This document shows positions 7,798 through 15,809 of a stretch of 18,484 nt of DNA, one piece after another. Within the stretch, counting starts at the first letter, position 1. Each line of letters opens with the position of its first letter. A program made the position numbers and the translations under genes. The notes beneath the pieces are model-generated. The model ran no database searches. It saw only the letters and a program-made list of their open reading frames with translations, and had not been told where the DNA came from. Source of the DNA: Lactobacillus sp. (lineage in GTDB: Bacteria; Bacillota; Bacilli; Lactobacillales; Lactobacillaceae). The stretch covers positions 1 through 18,484 of the forward strand of contig NZ_JAAVAU010000021.1 of NCBI RefSeq assembly GCF_014803895.1, written 5' to 3'.

Positions 7798-9755
7798 CTT
7801 TTTTCCTCTATTGTTACATAATCTTTAATTGTAAAGAACTCTAAAATTCTTGCTAATCGTTTCTTTTGAGATGAATCTACGTACATTATACCGGGCCCTT
7901 GAGATAATTGATTCATAAATTTGAAATAAAAGTCATCAAGTTGATGCTTAGAAACATCTTTTTCAAATTCTTCCATATCACACCCGTCATAAACTTTTAA
8001 CTTATTTGGTAAAACTACTTTAATTACCTTTTGAGGATGATAATTTTTAGCAAAACTTGTAATAGTATCTAAATAAATATTTTTTTGCCTAGCTTTTTCA
8101 ATTAAGTGAGGCGTAATATTTTTCAAACTTGTCCGCCCCATTTTAAAGAAAATTAACCCCATGCTCGAAAGATGTAGGCGACGCATTTTTTGATAAATAC
8201 GTGACTGTGTAGTAAAGGAATTAATTTTAAAATTAGCCAAAATATGGTGCAAAGTACGCAATTGTCCTGAAAAATCAGCTAAATCCTTTGATTTTGGAGC
8301 TAGTTTATCTCCCCGACGCAAACCAATAAAATTAGCGTTTGCCATTCTTAAACCAAGGTTATTATTTGCATTATACCAACTTGGCAAATTATTAATTAAA
8401 TGATTTTTCTTAACACTACTTTCAAAAACTTCTCTTCGCCAATAAATATATGGTACAAATAAATCCTGACCTTTTGATAAAGCAAGTTTAACTACAGTGG
8501 CACGACTATCATAATATGCTGGAGAACGAATAATTTCATGAATTTTTCCTAATCGACTTTCTTCCTGTATTCCAACAAAAATCCCATCACATTTTTCACT
8601 ACATAAGCTTGCCATAGCTCGATAAAACACATTACAATCATACAAAGCATCTTTCGGATCTAAGACATAACAAATATCTCCACTAATATGTTTTAGACCA
8701 AATCTAATCGCATTAAGGCGACCACTATGTTTTATAGAAAAATATTTAACCGGCATTTCATTATACTTAAGATACCGTTTAAAATATGACATTGTTTTAT
8801 CACTAGAACCATCATCAACTAGCACAACTTCCCAATCTTGATAAGTTTGAGTTCTAATTGACTGTAATGCTTTAACAATCGTATCTTCATCATTATGAGC
8901 AGGGATAATTACTGAAATTTTGCGATGATTTCTATCCAGATAAATTGAACCAAAGACATTAAACAAATTAACATATATTACTAAACAAAATACTAAGAAA
9001 ATAATATTTAACTTCCTTGGTTGACCAATAAATAGTCCTATCTCACTAACTAAAGTAAAATACCCAATTGCAAAAAATACATAAACGGTCGGCAATATCC
9101 TCTCTTGTGCTTTACAAAATATTCCAGCTACTATTAAAATAACTGGCAAAGCAGCGGCTTCAATAGCCCATGGAATATTTTCCCAAGAAAACATTGGCCA
9201 TTCTAAAGTTACCCATACTACAGCACATAAGGCTACAGCTAGATAAACAATCAATAAGCTTAAACGAAACTGTTCCGTAAAAGTTATAGCAAACCTTTCT
9301 AAATAGAGAGAAAGTATAATTAAAACTGTAATTAGTAATCCCCACGCACCCGCAGGTGGAAAAACATAAGCTAAACAATTTAAATTAATTATAATTAATA
9401 AAATATTTTTTAAAGTAAAATGTCTTTCTAAAAAATATAAACTTGCTGTAGTTGTCAAAAGTCCTATTTGGTAAATAAATTCTGGAGTACGAATACTTAC
9501 TAAGCCGCTAAGATCAATTATATTTAAAAACCATAAACTAAAACTTAACCAAGTTGTAGCTTTTTCCAAAAACCACTGATCAATATCGTTTAAATCACTA
9601 AAAAATAAAGCTAACACTAAAAATAAGGCATACGCAGTATTCAAGATAAAATTTAAAGCTGATTCATTCCAAAAAATATCTATCAGTTGTAAATAAAGTG
9701 GAATAATACTTACGCCCACTAACAAATAGTTAACATTTCTTCTCTTAGTCGCCAT
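7794..9755 (-). CDS. Membrane protein with C-terminal GT2 glycosyltransferase domain
   Basis: A 653-residue protein in two parts. Residues 1-270 hold about nine or ten hydrophobic segments. Residues 278 to about 450 form a GT-A family 2 domain: ISVIIPAHNDEDTIVKAL, the VLVDDGSSD nucleotide site (313-319), and LNAIRFGLKHISGD. The usual metal-binding DxD is replaced by a DPKD pattern (366-369), an odd spacing. The last 200 residues, rich in basic and aromatic residues, match nothing I recognise. Most GT2 synthases carry membrane helices after the catalytic domain; a long N-terminal membrane block is less common. Start ATG at 9755 overlaps the upstream GT4 gene by 11 bases and has only a weak binding site, so translation is probably coupled. 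A polymerising or lipid-sugar transferase role is inferred. Confidence 0.85.
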   Translation of the reverse strand: MATKRRNVNYLLVGVSIIPLYLQLIDIFWNESALNFILNTAYALFLVLALFFSDLNDIDQWFLEKATTWLSFSLWFLNIIDLSGLVSIRTPEFIYQIGLLTTTASLYFLERHFTLKNILLIIINLNCLAYVFPPAGAWGLLITVLIILSLYLERFAITFTEQFRLSLLIVYLAVALCAVVWVTLEWPMFSWENIPWAIEAAALPVILIVAGIFCKAQERILPTVYVFFAIGYFTLVSEIGLFIGQPRKLNIIFLVFCLVIYVNLFNVFGSIYLDRNHRKISVIIPAHNDEDTIVKALQSIRTQTYQDWEVVLVDDGSSDKTMSYFKRYLKYNEMPVKYFSIKHSGRLNAIRFGLKHISGDICYVLDPKDALYDCNVFYRAMASLCSEKCDGIFVGIQEESRLGKIHEIIRSPAYYDSRATVVKLALSKGQDLFVPYIYWRREVFESSVKKNHLINNLPSWYNANNNLGLRMANANFIGLRRGDKLAPKSKDLADFSGQLRTLHHILANFKINSFTTQSRIYQKMRRLHLSSMGLIFFKMGRTSLKNITPHLIEKARQKNIYLDTITSFAKNYHPQKVIKVVLPNKLKVYDGCDMEEFEKDVSKHQLDDFYFKFMNQLSQGPGIMYVDSSQKKRLARILEFFTIKDYVTIEEKR

Positions 9756-10854
9756 ATTTTTCGCCTAAAATCGATTTGTAGTAGTTAACTATAACTAAAA
9801 GCTGATTTTGCATTGAGAAAGTCCTAGAAAGATATTCTTTTTCTTTTTTAGCCATTTTAACTAAGTCTTCTTTAGGCATATTAATGGCTACTTTAAGTTG
9901 CTTAGTAATTGAATCTACGTCACCAATCTTTGTTATAAAACCATACTTAGAGTTAGGAATCATTTTTTCAATATCTCCAACATTAGTAGAGAGAATTGGA
10001 ACTAAATTATCGCTAGCTTCTAGTAAAACTAATGGAAAACTTTCAGAATAAGAAGTTAAAACAGCCAAATCCATTTTACGATATAGTTCTCGTATTTCTG
10101 AATGGCTCAAAAAGCCATGAAACGTTACTTGATTACTAATTCCTAAATCACGTGCTAATGCTCTAAGATTGTTAAGTTGACCACCATCACCAACTAAATG
10201 TAAGCGAACATTAGAATTATCTAATTGCTTAATTGCTTTCAACAATATATCTTGACCTTTAACCTTTTCAGTTCGTCCTACATTAATAATATTGAAGTAG
10301 GGATGACCATACTTAGTTGGAATTTCATTGTTAGGATGAAAAAAAATACCATTATAAATTACACAAATCTTTGTTTTTTTAATACCAATTTTTTCAGTTA
10401 AAATACTAGCAAAATTTTGCGTAATTGCTAAAATTCCGTCTGCACTACGTAAAGCTCTTAAATTTAATTTAGTAAAAACTTCACCTAACATCCCTCGACC
10501 TTCAAAATCTCTTAAAGGATCTGAGTGAACAGTAATTAGCCACTTAGCATTAATTTTTTTCTTAATTAAAGATACATATAAATTAGCTCGTGCCCCATGA
10601 GTATGAACGATATCATAATTTCCATCATTGATAAATTTAGCTAACCGACTTAATGCTTTTAAATCATAACGACTGCGTGTTCCTAAAACACTTGTTTTAA
10701 TTCCAGCTTTTCTACTTGCTTGCGTTACCGGTCCTTCTGCCAAAGTCAGTAATTCAAAATCTTGACCTTCTTTATTAGCTTCACTTAAAAGATGTACGAT
10801 ATGAAATAAACCGCCACCCTTTTCTAAGCCTGCATTAATATGGAGAATTTTCAT
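9745..10854 (-). CDS. GT4-family glycosyltransferase
   Basis: A 369-residue GT-B fold transferase of family 4. The acceptor-side N-terminal domain opens with KILHINAGLEKGGGLFHIVHLL and contains DIVHTHGARA (81-90). The donor-side domain has NVGRTEKVKGQDILLKAI, with Arg194 and Lys199 contacting the phosphates of a nucleotide sugar, then HLVGDGG and the E-x7-E motif ESFPLVLLE (Glu271, Glu279). No membrane segment is present. ATG at 10854 is preceded by TGAGGT. It lies 14 bases after tagA and overlaps the next gene, so it is co-transcribed. It most likely adds a sugar to the lipid-linked unit made by TagA; the sugar itself is unknown. Confidence 0.92.
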   Translation of the reverse strand: MKILHINAGLEKGGGLFHIVHLLSEANKEGQDFELLTLAEGPVTQASRKAGIKTSVLGTRSRYDLKALSRLAKFINDGNYDIVHTHGARANLYVSLIKKKINAKWLITVHSDPLRDFEGRGMLGEVFTKLNLRALRSADGILAITQNFASILTEKIGIKKTKICVIYNGIFFHPNNEIPTKYGHPYFNIINVGRTEKVKGQDILLKAIKQLDNSNVRLHLVGDGGQLNNLRALARDLGISNQVTFHGFLSHSEIRELYRKMDLAVLTSYSESFPLVLLEASDNLVPILSTNVGDIEKMIPNSKYGFITKIGDVDSITKQLKVAINMPKEDLVKMAKKEKEYLSRTFSMQNQLLVIVNYYKSILGEKYGD

Positions 10855-10868
10855 CTTTTACCTCAATG

Positions 10869-11600
10869 TTACTTATGAGAATTTTTATTTTTTTGTACCT
10901 CTACGACAAACTGTGGTAATACCATCATTCGCTTAAATCTTGTTGGATTAGTAATTAAACGATAGAACCATTCCAAATGTGACTTTTGAAAAGCAACAGG
11001 TGCACGTTTAACTTTTCCAGAAAAGACATCAAAACTACCGCCAACACCCATCATAATTGCTGGAAGATTATCTTTCCTCATAATAGAAATTAACTCTTCT
11101 TGTCTTGGAAAACCAATTGCCGCAAATACCATATCAGGATTGGTTGCTTCAATTCGCTTAGCTACAGTATTTAAATCATCTTTAAAATAACCATCTTCTG
11201 CACCAACTAATTTTATTTCAGGATAATCTTTGGCTAATTTGATTTTAGTAGCTTCAATGACATCAGGTTGAGCACCTATTAAGTAAACTTTTAGTTTTCT
11301 TAGATTTGCTATATATAAAAACCAAGTAAATAAATCATATCCAGTTACTCTTTCAGCTAGAGGAGTTTTTTGCATTTTTCCTGCTAAAACAATTCCTATT
11401 CCATCAGCAGTCACATAATCCGCATTATGCTGAATAATATTCCTGAAATTTTTATCTTTATTAGCTGCCATCACAATTTCTGGGTTAGCAGTCACAATCA
11501 TCGTTGAAAGATGATTATTTAATCTACCAATAAATTCATTTTTAAATTCTTCTAAAGAGCGATTATCAAAATCTATTCCTAATACTTTTACTTTATTCAT
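10869..11600 (-). CDS. tagA: WecG/TagA/CpsF-family (GT26) glycosyltransferase, probable TagA
   Basis: A 243-residue GT26 enzyme. The best-known members transfer ManNAc from UDP-ManNAc to GlcNAc-PP-undecaprenol, completing the linkage disaccharide of wall teichoic acid. Key segments are MIVTANPEIVMAA with Thr37, and DYVTADGIGIVLAGK with Asp66, the candidate catalytic acid. AAIGFPRQEELI and GVGGSFDVFSGKVKRAP, typical of the family, follow. The C-terminus is basic (KNKNSHK), as in members that attach to the membrane through their tail. It leads the glycosyltransferase operon and faces tagD across a 101-base gap. The TagA role is supported by that neighbour, but a capsule or EPS role (CpsF-like) is possible. 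Confidence 0.88.
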   Translation of the reverse strand: MNKVKVLGIDFDNRSLEEFKNEFIGRLNNHLSTMIVTANPEIVMAANKDKNFRNIIQHNADYVTADGIGIVLAGKMQKTPLAERVTGYDLFTWFLYIANLRKLKVYLIGAQPDVIEATKIKLAKDYPEIKLVGAEDGYFKDDLNTVAKRIEATNPDMVFAAIGFPRQEELISIMRKDNLPAIMMGVGGSFDVFSGKVKRAPVAFQKSHLEWFYRLITNPTRFKRMMVLPQFVVEVQKNKNSHK

Positions 11601-11649
11601 TTTTATTACTCAAAATTATTAAACTCAACATTAATTATCTTCCTATATT

Positions 11650-11677
11650 TTAACAGAGGAGTCATTTTTGATAAAAT
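11650..11677 (+). promoter_or_regulatory. Probable tagD promoter
   Basis: TTAACA (11650-11655) and TAAAAT (11672-11677) are 16 bases apart, giving a start near 11685 and a short leader with AAGGAG before the tagD ATG. The gap is shared with the divergent tagA operon, so regulation of the two could be linked; no operator is obvious. Confidence 0.45.
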
Positions 11678-11701
11678 ACAGATAATATTAAGGAGAAAAT
11701 T

Positions 11702-12088
11702 ATGAAAAAAGTTATTACTTATGGTACCTTTGACCTACTTCATTATGGTCATGTTCGGTTACTCAAACGAGCCAAAAAACTTGGTGATTACTTAATTGTG
11801 GGATTATCAACAGATGATTTTAATGAATTTAAAAAACATAAAGAAGCTTACAATAATTATGAAGAAAGAAAGTATATCTTAGAAGCTATCAAATATGTTG
11901 ATGAAGTTATTCCTGAAAACGATTGGGATCAAAAAATTGACGATATAAAGAAACATCATATCGATACCTTCGTAATGGGGGACGACTGGCGAGGACAATT
12001 TGACTTTTTAAAACCTTATTGCCAAGTAATTTATCTTCCTCGTACACCAGGTATCTCCACCACTAAAATAAAAAAAGATCTTAAATAA
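11702..12088 (+). CDS. tagD: Glycerol-3-phosphate cytidylyltransferase
   Basis: A 128-residue enzyme making CDP-glycerol from CTP and sn-glycerol-3-phosphate, the precursor of poly(glycerol phosphate) wall teichoic acid. It has the nucleotidyltransferase signature GTFDLLHYGH with the HxGH pair at His14/His17, the EERKYILEAIKYVDEVI helix, MGDDW, and the family-specific RTPGISTT loop (114-121). Length matches TagD/TarD (about 130). AAGGAG lies seven bases before the ATG. It is transcribed divergently from tagA. The polymer primase and polymerase (tagB, tagF) are not in this window. Confidence 0.95.
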   Translation: MKKVITYGTFDLLHYGHVRLLKRAKKLGDYLIVGLSTDDFNEFKKHKEAYNNYEERKYILEAIKYVDEVIPENDWDQKIDDIKKHHIDTFVMGDDWRGQFDFLKPYCQVIYLPRTPGISTTKIKKDLK

Positions 12089-12115
12089 AAAGCTAGACCT
12101 TATGGTCTAGCTTTT
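12088..12115. terminator. Bidirectional terminator between tagD and the GntR gene
   Basis: AAAAGCTAGACC (12088-12099) and GGTCTAGCTTTT (12104-12115) form a perfect 12-pair stem around TTAT. The convergent genes tagD and gntR both end here; the gntR stop codon lies inside the repeat. Confidence 0.85.
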
Positions 12116-12815
12116 ACTTTGCAAAGGTAAATTCAAATCTTTCAGCCACATAAGAAGCGCGTACATACTCAAACGGTTGTCCGTCACTAAGTTCAGTTAC
12201 TTGACGACGCGTTACTAACGCTTCACCTTTTCTAACAGAAAGTAGACGAGCATCATTTTCACTAGCAACCGATGCGCCAATATTTTCAGTTACATTTCCA
12301 ATCTCATAGCCACCTTTTTTCTTCAAAGTATCATATAGGCTTGCAGAAACTTCTTCTTTTGAAAAATCTTTAACTAAATCATACGGAATAGTAGCTACTT
12401 CATAACAAATCGGCACATCATCAGCTGAACGGACACGCTCCATTCGTAATACATTATCAGTATCCTTAATATTCAATTTCTCTTTTTCTGATAGTGACGG
12501 TTTAGTTATGCGATATGAAATTAACTTACTTGAGGGTACTTGTCCATTAGAGCGAGTAATATCGGTAAAACTCATTACCCCGGACATTTTCTCCTGAACT
12601 TTTTGGCTAGCAACATAAGTACCGCTACCAAGTCTTCTTTCTAAAATACCCTCATCTTCAAGCGTTTTAATTGCCTGACGTAAAGTCATCCGCGACACAT
12701 TAAACTTTAAAGCCAGTTGGCGTTCTGCAGGAATTCTTTGACCTACAACATATTTTTTATTTTCAATATCACGTTTAATTTGATTATGAATTTTAATATA
12801 CATTGGTTCTTGCAT
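12114..12815 (-). CDS. GntR-family regulator, HutC/YvoA type with UTRA domain
   Basis: A 233-residue protein with an N-terminal winged helix (about 5-70). ERQLALKFNVSRMTLRQAIKTLEDEG is the classic GntR recognition segment, and RLGSGTYVA forms the wing. The C-terminal UTRA ligand-binding domain (about 85-230) ends with the typical ASYVAERFEF. Close relatives respond to sugar phosphates such as GlcNAc-6-P or trehalose-6-P, but the ligand here is not readable. ATG 12815 has GGGAGG nine bases upstream. No sugar transport operon is adjacent. Repeated TTGGT motifs in its own promoter suggest autoregulation. Confidence 0.9.
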   Translation of the reverse strand: MQEPMYIKIHNQIKRDIENKKYVVGQRIPAERQLALKFNVSRMTLRQAIKTLEDEGILERRLGSGTYVASQKVQEKMSGVMSFTDITRSNGQVPSSKLISYRITKPSLSEKEKLNIKDTDNVLRMERVRSADDVPICYEVATIPYDLVKDFSKEEVSASLYDTLKKKGGYEIGNVTENIGASVASENDARLLSVRKGEALVTRRQVTELSDGQPFEYVRASYVAERFEFTFAK

Positions 12816-12857
12816 ACTTTAGTGCCTCCCTGGTCCGAGTTAATTAATCTAGGTAAT

Positions 12858-12886
12858 ATTATAAGTAAATTGGTCTAATTGGTAAA
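12858..12886 (-). promoter_or_regulatory. Promoter of the GntR gene with candidate operator
   Basis: On the minus strand TTTACC (12881-12886) and TATAAT (12858-12863) are 17 bases apart. The spacer contains ACCAATTAGACCAATT, that is two AGACCA/ACCA-type half-sites like those bound by HutC/YvoA regulators but arranged as a direct repeat. A further GGACCAGG lies at the ribosome binding site. Binding by this GntR protein is an inference. Confidence 0.45.
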
Positions 12887-12891
12887 GCAGA

Positions 12892-14013
12892 TTAATTATT
12901 GGTTTTAACCTCCCATGGTATACCAATAATATTAATATTATTTTTATTATCACACTCTACTTCTAACATCTTATGATTTTTATCAGAAAGAACGTTCAAA
13001 ATTACCCTAGCATTATCCTGGACAGCTAAAGTAGAACTATTAGGATCCATAATTAAATCATGTCCTCGCATAAATGCTGAACCATTAAGTGCTACAAAAT
13101 ATCTAAAATCTATTCCACTAGAAAAAACTACTCTAGTTGCATCACATTCTGCTTGATCTTGAAAATCGGCATGACTTGAAATTGAGCTATTATTAATAGT
13201 TAATCTAGCTTCATTGCATACAATCAACCGATCAAGATTAGAATTTTGCATAAGTGTACGTGTTTTTTTATCTAAAAATACTCCTCCCGCAAAACTGCAA
13301 TTAACAATATTTACCCACGAATCATCTGATACATAAAAACTTGAATCAATTTCACTAATAACTTTAGAATTGAGCATATTCATCCAAGTTTGACCGTGAA
13401 TTAATGCTACGGTTACTTCTGAATTATTTAAATCTACCTCACAATTAGAATTAGTATAGGTACTCAAACTTCCTTTAATAATTGAATTAGAAATTATTGC
13501 AGTTCCTTTTCCCTGAATTCCAATAGCTGAATATTTATCAGAATCATAATCCACTAAACAATCATTCATTGTAATCCGAAAATCTGCATTTTCAAAAAGT
13601 GAAATACTTGCACCCAAAATCTTTACGGAAAATAATTCTAAAGTACACCGTCCATTTACCGCAATTGCTGCCGTATTATCTATCCCACCTTCTACCACTA
13701 TATTCCGTAAAGTAAGATAAGTATCCGCAACGTCTTCTACAAAGAGAGGATTATAATTAGTATGGGTTTGGAGACAGAGATTTTCTAAAGTAAAAAATCT
13801 ACAATCCCCTCCTAAGATAAAATTCCCATCAATAATGGTATCTTCTGGGCTACTACCAGTCCCCTTAATTGTTAAATCACACACCTGCATCCCTTGTTCT
13901 AATTTATAATAGCCAGGTTCTAAAAGTAACACATCATCAGCTTGAATATTTTTTAAAGCATCTTTCCATTCCACGCCACTACCACGGGCGCCAACTTTAA
14001 CAAGTTTTGTCAC
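12892..14013 (-). CDS. Right-handed parallel beta-helix (pectin-lyase-like) protein, cytoplasmic
   Basis: A 373-residue protein with repeating short-strand rungs ending in Asn, Ser or Gly: LTIKGTGSSPEDTIIDGNF, TLENLCLQT, LTLRNIVVEGG and so on to about residue 350. This is the pattern of right-handed beta-helices. The opening ADDVLLLEPGYYKLEQG resembles the N-terminal cap of pectate-lyase-like folds. There is no signal peptide, membrane segment or cell-wall anchor, so it appears to stay in the cytoplasm. I see no catalytic Asp/Lys/Arg arrangement of a polysaccharide lyase. The start is GTG at 14013, with AAAGGA about ten bases upstream. It lies just upstream of the GntR gene on the same strand with no terminator between. 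Function unknown. Confidence 0.7.
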   Translation of the reverse strand: MTKLVKVGARGSGVEWKDALKNIQADDVLLLEPGYYKLEQGMQVCDLTIKGTGSSPEDTIIDGNFILGGDCRFFTLENLCLQTHTNYNPLFVEDVADTYLTLRNIVVEGGIDNTAAIAVNGRCTLELFSVKILGASISLFENADFRITMNDCLVDYDSDKYSAIGIQGKGTAIISNSIIKGSLSTYTNSNCEVDLNNSEVTVALIHGQTWMNMLNSKVISEIDSSFYVSDDSWVNIVNCSFAGGVFLDKKTRTLMQNSNLDRLIVCNEARLTINNSSISSHADFQDQAECDATRVVFSSGIDFRYFVALNGSAFMRGHDLIMDPNSSTLAVQDNARVILNVLSDKNHKMLEVECDNKNNINIIGIPWEVKTNN

Positions 14014-14097
14014 TAAAATCGTGTCCTTTCTACTTTTTCAAAAATATATTCTACTCTCTTCGTTAAATTTTTGCTTTAATTAAGTAAGGAGGTATTT

Positions 14098-14400
14098 ATG
14101 AAAGAAATTACAACTAAACAATTACAGGAAATAATAAATCAAAATCCTAAAATCAAGCTTTTTGATGTTAGAGAACCAATGGAATATGGAGCTGGACATA
14201 TACCGGAAAGTATCAATTTTCCATTAGCAAAAGTAAGCGAATTTAATTTTCCAAAAGATAAAAAATACTACTTTATCTGTCGATCTGGTAATCGCTCAAA
14301 CCAATTCTGTAACTATTTGAATACTCACGGTTATCAAGATATCATTAACATTCAAGGAGGAATGCTTGAATGGGATGGAGAAGTAGTATCTGATTTTTAA
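14098..14400 (+). CDS. Single-domain rhodanese-like sulfurtransferase
   Basis: A 100-residue protein made of one rhodanese domain, of the GlpE/PspE size class. It shows LFDVREPMEYGAGHIPESINFPL, then the active-site loop CRSGNRS with Cys61 as persulfide carrier, and GYQDIINIQGGMLEW near the end. The six-residue loop after Cys fits sulfur-transferring members rather than Cdc25-like phosphatases. There is no signal peptide. AAGGAGG lies six bases before the ATG. It is monocistronic, followed by a strong terminator. The sulfur acceptor is unknown. Confidence 0.93.
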   Translation: MKEITTKQLQEIINQNPKIKLFDVREPMEYGAGHIPESINFPLAKVSEFNFPKDKKYYFICRSGNRSNQFCNYLNTHGYQDIINIQGGMLEWDGEVVSDF

Positions 14401-14417
14401 TTTTATAATAAAATACA

Positions 14418-14447
14418 AAAAAACGTCTTCAATTGAAGACGTTTTTT
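14418..14447. terminator. Bidirectional terminator between rhodanese gene and tRNA-Gln
   Basis: A perfect 30-base palindrome with the core ACGTCTTCAATTGAAGACGT, flanked by A6 and T6. It serves the rhodanese gene on the plus strand and the tRNA-Tyr/tRNA-Gln transcript on the minus strand. Confidence 0.9.
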
Positions 14448-14476
14448 CAAGGGTTGGGTTTCTTAAAATAAGAAAA

Positions 14477-14548
14477 TTGGGTTAGCTGGATTCGAACCAG
14501 CGCATGACGGTACCAAAAACCGTTGCCTTACCACTTGGCTATAACCCA
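14477..14548 (-). tRNA. tRNA-Gln (UUG), copy A
   Basis: A 72-base cloverleaf on the minus strand. Acceptor TGGGTTA pairs with TAACCCA; the anticodon stem ACGGT/ACCGT encloses loop TTTTGGT with anticodon UUG; the T arm contains GGTTCGAATCC. CCA is not encoded. It follows tRNA-Tyr in the same transcript. An identical copy is at 16330. Confidence 0.95.
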
Positions 14549-14553
14549 ATTCA

Positions 14554-14586
14554 TTGAACTTTTACTTGTTGTTCAACTAATTACCA
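14554..14586 (-). repeat. Conserved leader hairpin 5' of tRNA-Gln, copy A
   Basis: TTGAAC and GTTCAA pair across an 11-base loop five bases before the mature tRNA 5' end. The same 23-base hairpin, followed by a TAATTA-like tract and TGG, precedes tRNA-Gln copy B at 16407-16440. It may be part of the duplicated unit or a tRNA processing leader. Confidence 0.6.
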
Positions 14587-14603
14587 GCTGGATAATCCAG
14601 CAA

Positions 14604-14685
14604 TGGAGGCCAGTGGATTCGAACCACCGAACTCAGAGAGAGCGGTTTTACAGACCGCCGCGTTTAGCCACTTCGCTAGGCCTCC
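14604..14685 (-). tRNA. tRNA-Tyr (GUA)
   Basis: An 82-base class II tRNA on the minus strand. Acceptor GGAGGCC pairs with GGCCTCC; the anticodon stem encloses loop CTGTAAA with anticodon GUA; a long variable arm precedes the T arm GGTTCGAATCC. CCA is not encoded. It is the first gene of the tRNA-Tyr/tRNA-Gln unit. Confidence 0.95.
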
Positions 14686-14698
14686 GAAAGATTACTTA

Positions 14699-14704
14699 AT
14701 TATA
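14699..14704 (-). promoter_or_regulatory. -10 box for the tRNA-Tyr/tRNA-Gln unit
   Basis: A TATAAT on the minus strand, 13 bases before the tRNA-Tyr gene. The best -35 match, TTGCAT at 14725-14730, is 20 bases away, which is longer than ideal. Confidence 0.45.
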
Positions 14705-14768
14705 ATACCTAACATAGTAATAAAATGCAAGTATATTTTTCAAAAAAATCAAAAAAAATTTATTTATA

Positions 14769-14800
14769 AAAAAATAAAGAGATCCATAATGAATCTCTTT
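14769..14800 (-). terminator. Terminator of the hydroxyacid dehydrogenase gene
   Basis: AAAGAGATTC pairs with GGATCTCTTT (one G-T pair) around ATTAT, followed on the minus strand by ATTTTTTT. It begins five bases past the dehydrogenase stop. Confidence 0.8.
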
Positions 14801-14805
14801 GTAAT

Positions 14806-15714
14806 CTATTTTAATTGTGCAATATGTTTTTTTATAAGATCAGCTGAAGAATGTAGTTTTTTATCTTCTTCATCATTCAATGGAAGTTTAACAACTTTTT
14901 CTACTCCATTTTTACCGATAATTGCAGGATAACCAATATAAGTTTTTACTTCATCTAGATAAACAGAAACAGGAGCAAACAATTTTGCATCACTAAAAAC
15001 AGCCTGTACTAATCTTACAGCACAAGTGGCAATGGCATATGAAGTATATCCTTTACCAAAAGCTACCTTAATGGAATTTTTATTAGGTTGAGCACTTAAT
15101 TCCTCTTCCTCATCCTTGCTAAACAATTCATCAGCACTACGGCCATTAATATGTACTGTCGACCAAGCAGTAAATTGGGAAGCACCATGTTCTCCTAAAA
15201 CAAAACCTTCTACATTACGTGGGTCCTCATTCAACTTTTCTCCAACAATCCTTTGCATTCTTGCAGTATCTAAAAAAGTACCTGTCCCAAAAACCTGTTG
15301 TTTTGAAAGACCACTAGCATTTTGCAAGATAGTGGAAATTGCATCACAAGGATTAGAAATATTAATTAAAATACCTCTAAAACCTGATTCCTTAATTTGT
15401 TTACCAACTTCTTTAGCATTTTTAGCATTAATATCAAATTCCGCAAAGCGGTCACCAGTCTTAACAGTAGCTGCAATATCTCCAAAAGAAGTAACTACTA
15501 TATCCATATCTTTTAACTTGTTCCAGTCTTGCATTAAAACGTTCACATGATAGTCATTCCTAGCTAAAGTATCACGTAAATCATTGTACTCAGCTTCTAC
15601 CTTATCCTGATTTTTATCAAGTAAAAGTAAAGTATCGGTAATACCATGTGTAAATAAAGTATATGCAACTGTAGCACCTACGTGACCCAACCCAATAACA
15701 GCAACTTTTCTCAT
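14806..15714 (-). CDS. L-lactate / L-2-hydroxyisocaproate dehydrogenase
   Basis: A 302-residue member of the LDH/MDH family that interconverts L-2-hydroxyacids and 2-oxoacids with NAD(H). It has the Rossmann motif GLGHVG (8-13) and Asp33 at the end of the second strand, indicating NAD preference. The substrate-loop region KTGDRF has Arg89, and NISNPCD, LDTARMQR (Asp149, Arg152) and the catalytic-His loop LGEHG (His176) follow. The run GTGTFLDTARMQRIVGE and FTAWSTV look more like the lactobacillar HicDH group than the glycolytic Ldh, so a branched or bulky 2-oxoacid is the likelier substrate. All catalytic residues are present. ATG 15714 has GAGAGGG upstream. Confidence 0.9.
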   Translation of the reverse strand: MRKVAVIGLGHVGATVAYTLFTHGITDTLLLLDKNQDKVEAEYNDLRDTLARNDYHVNVLMQDWNKLKDMDIVVTSFGDIAATVKTGDRFAEFDINAKNAKEVGKQIKESGFRGILINISNPCDAISTILQNASGLSKQQVFGTGTFLDTARMQRIVGEKLNEDPRNVEGFVLGEHGASQFTAWSTVHINGRSADELFSKDEEEELSAQPNKNSIKVAFGKGYTSYAIATCAVRLVQAVFSDAKLFAPVSVYLDEVKTYIGYPAIIGKNGVEKVVKLPLNDEEDKKLHSSADLIKKHIAQLK

Positions 15715-15809
15715 AAAAGTCCCTCTCTTTCTGTTCTAACTGTGAACCTTAATTTCTACGTTCATTTTATTATTAACTACTGTAAAACGAAAGTTTAATC
15801 TTAACTAAT

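Noticed and set aside
14603..14932. Plus-strand frame of 109 codons
   Set aside because: It starts inside the tRNA-Tyr gene and ends antisense to the dehydrogenase; artefact of the tRNA sequence.
15116..15550. Plus-strand frame of 144 codons
   Set aside because: It is antisense to the well-supported dehydrogenase gene, with composition typical of a shadow frame.
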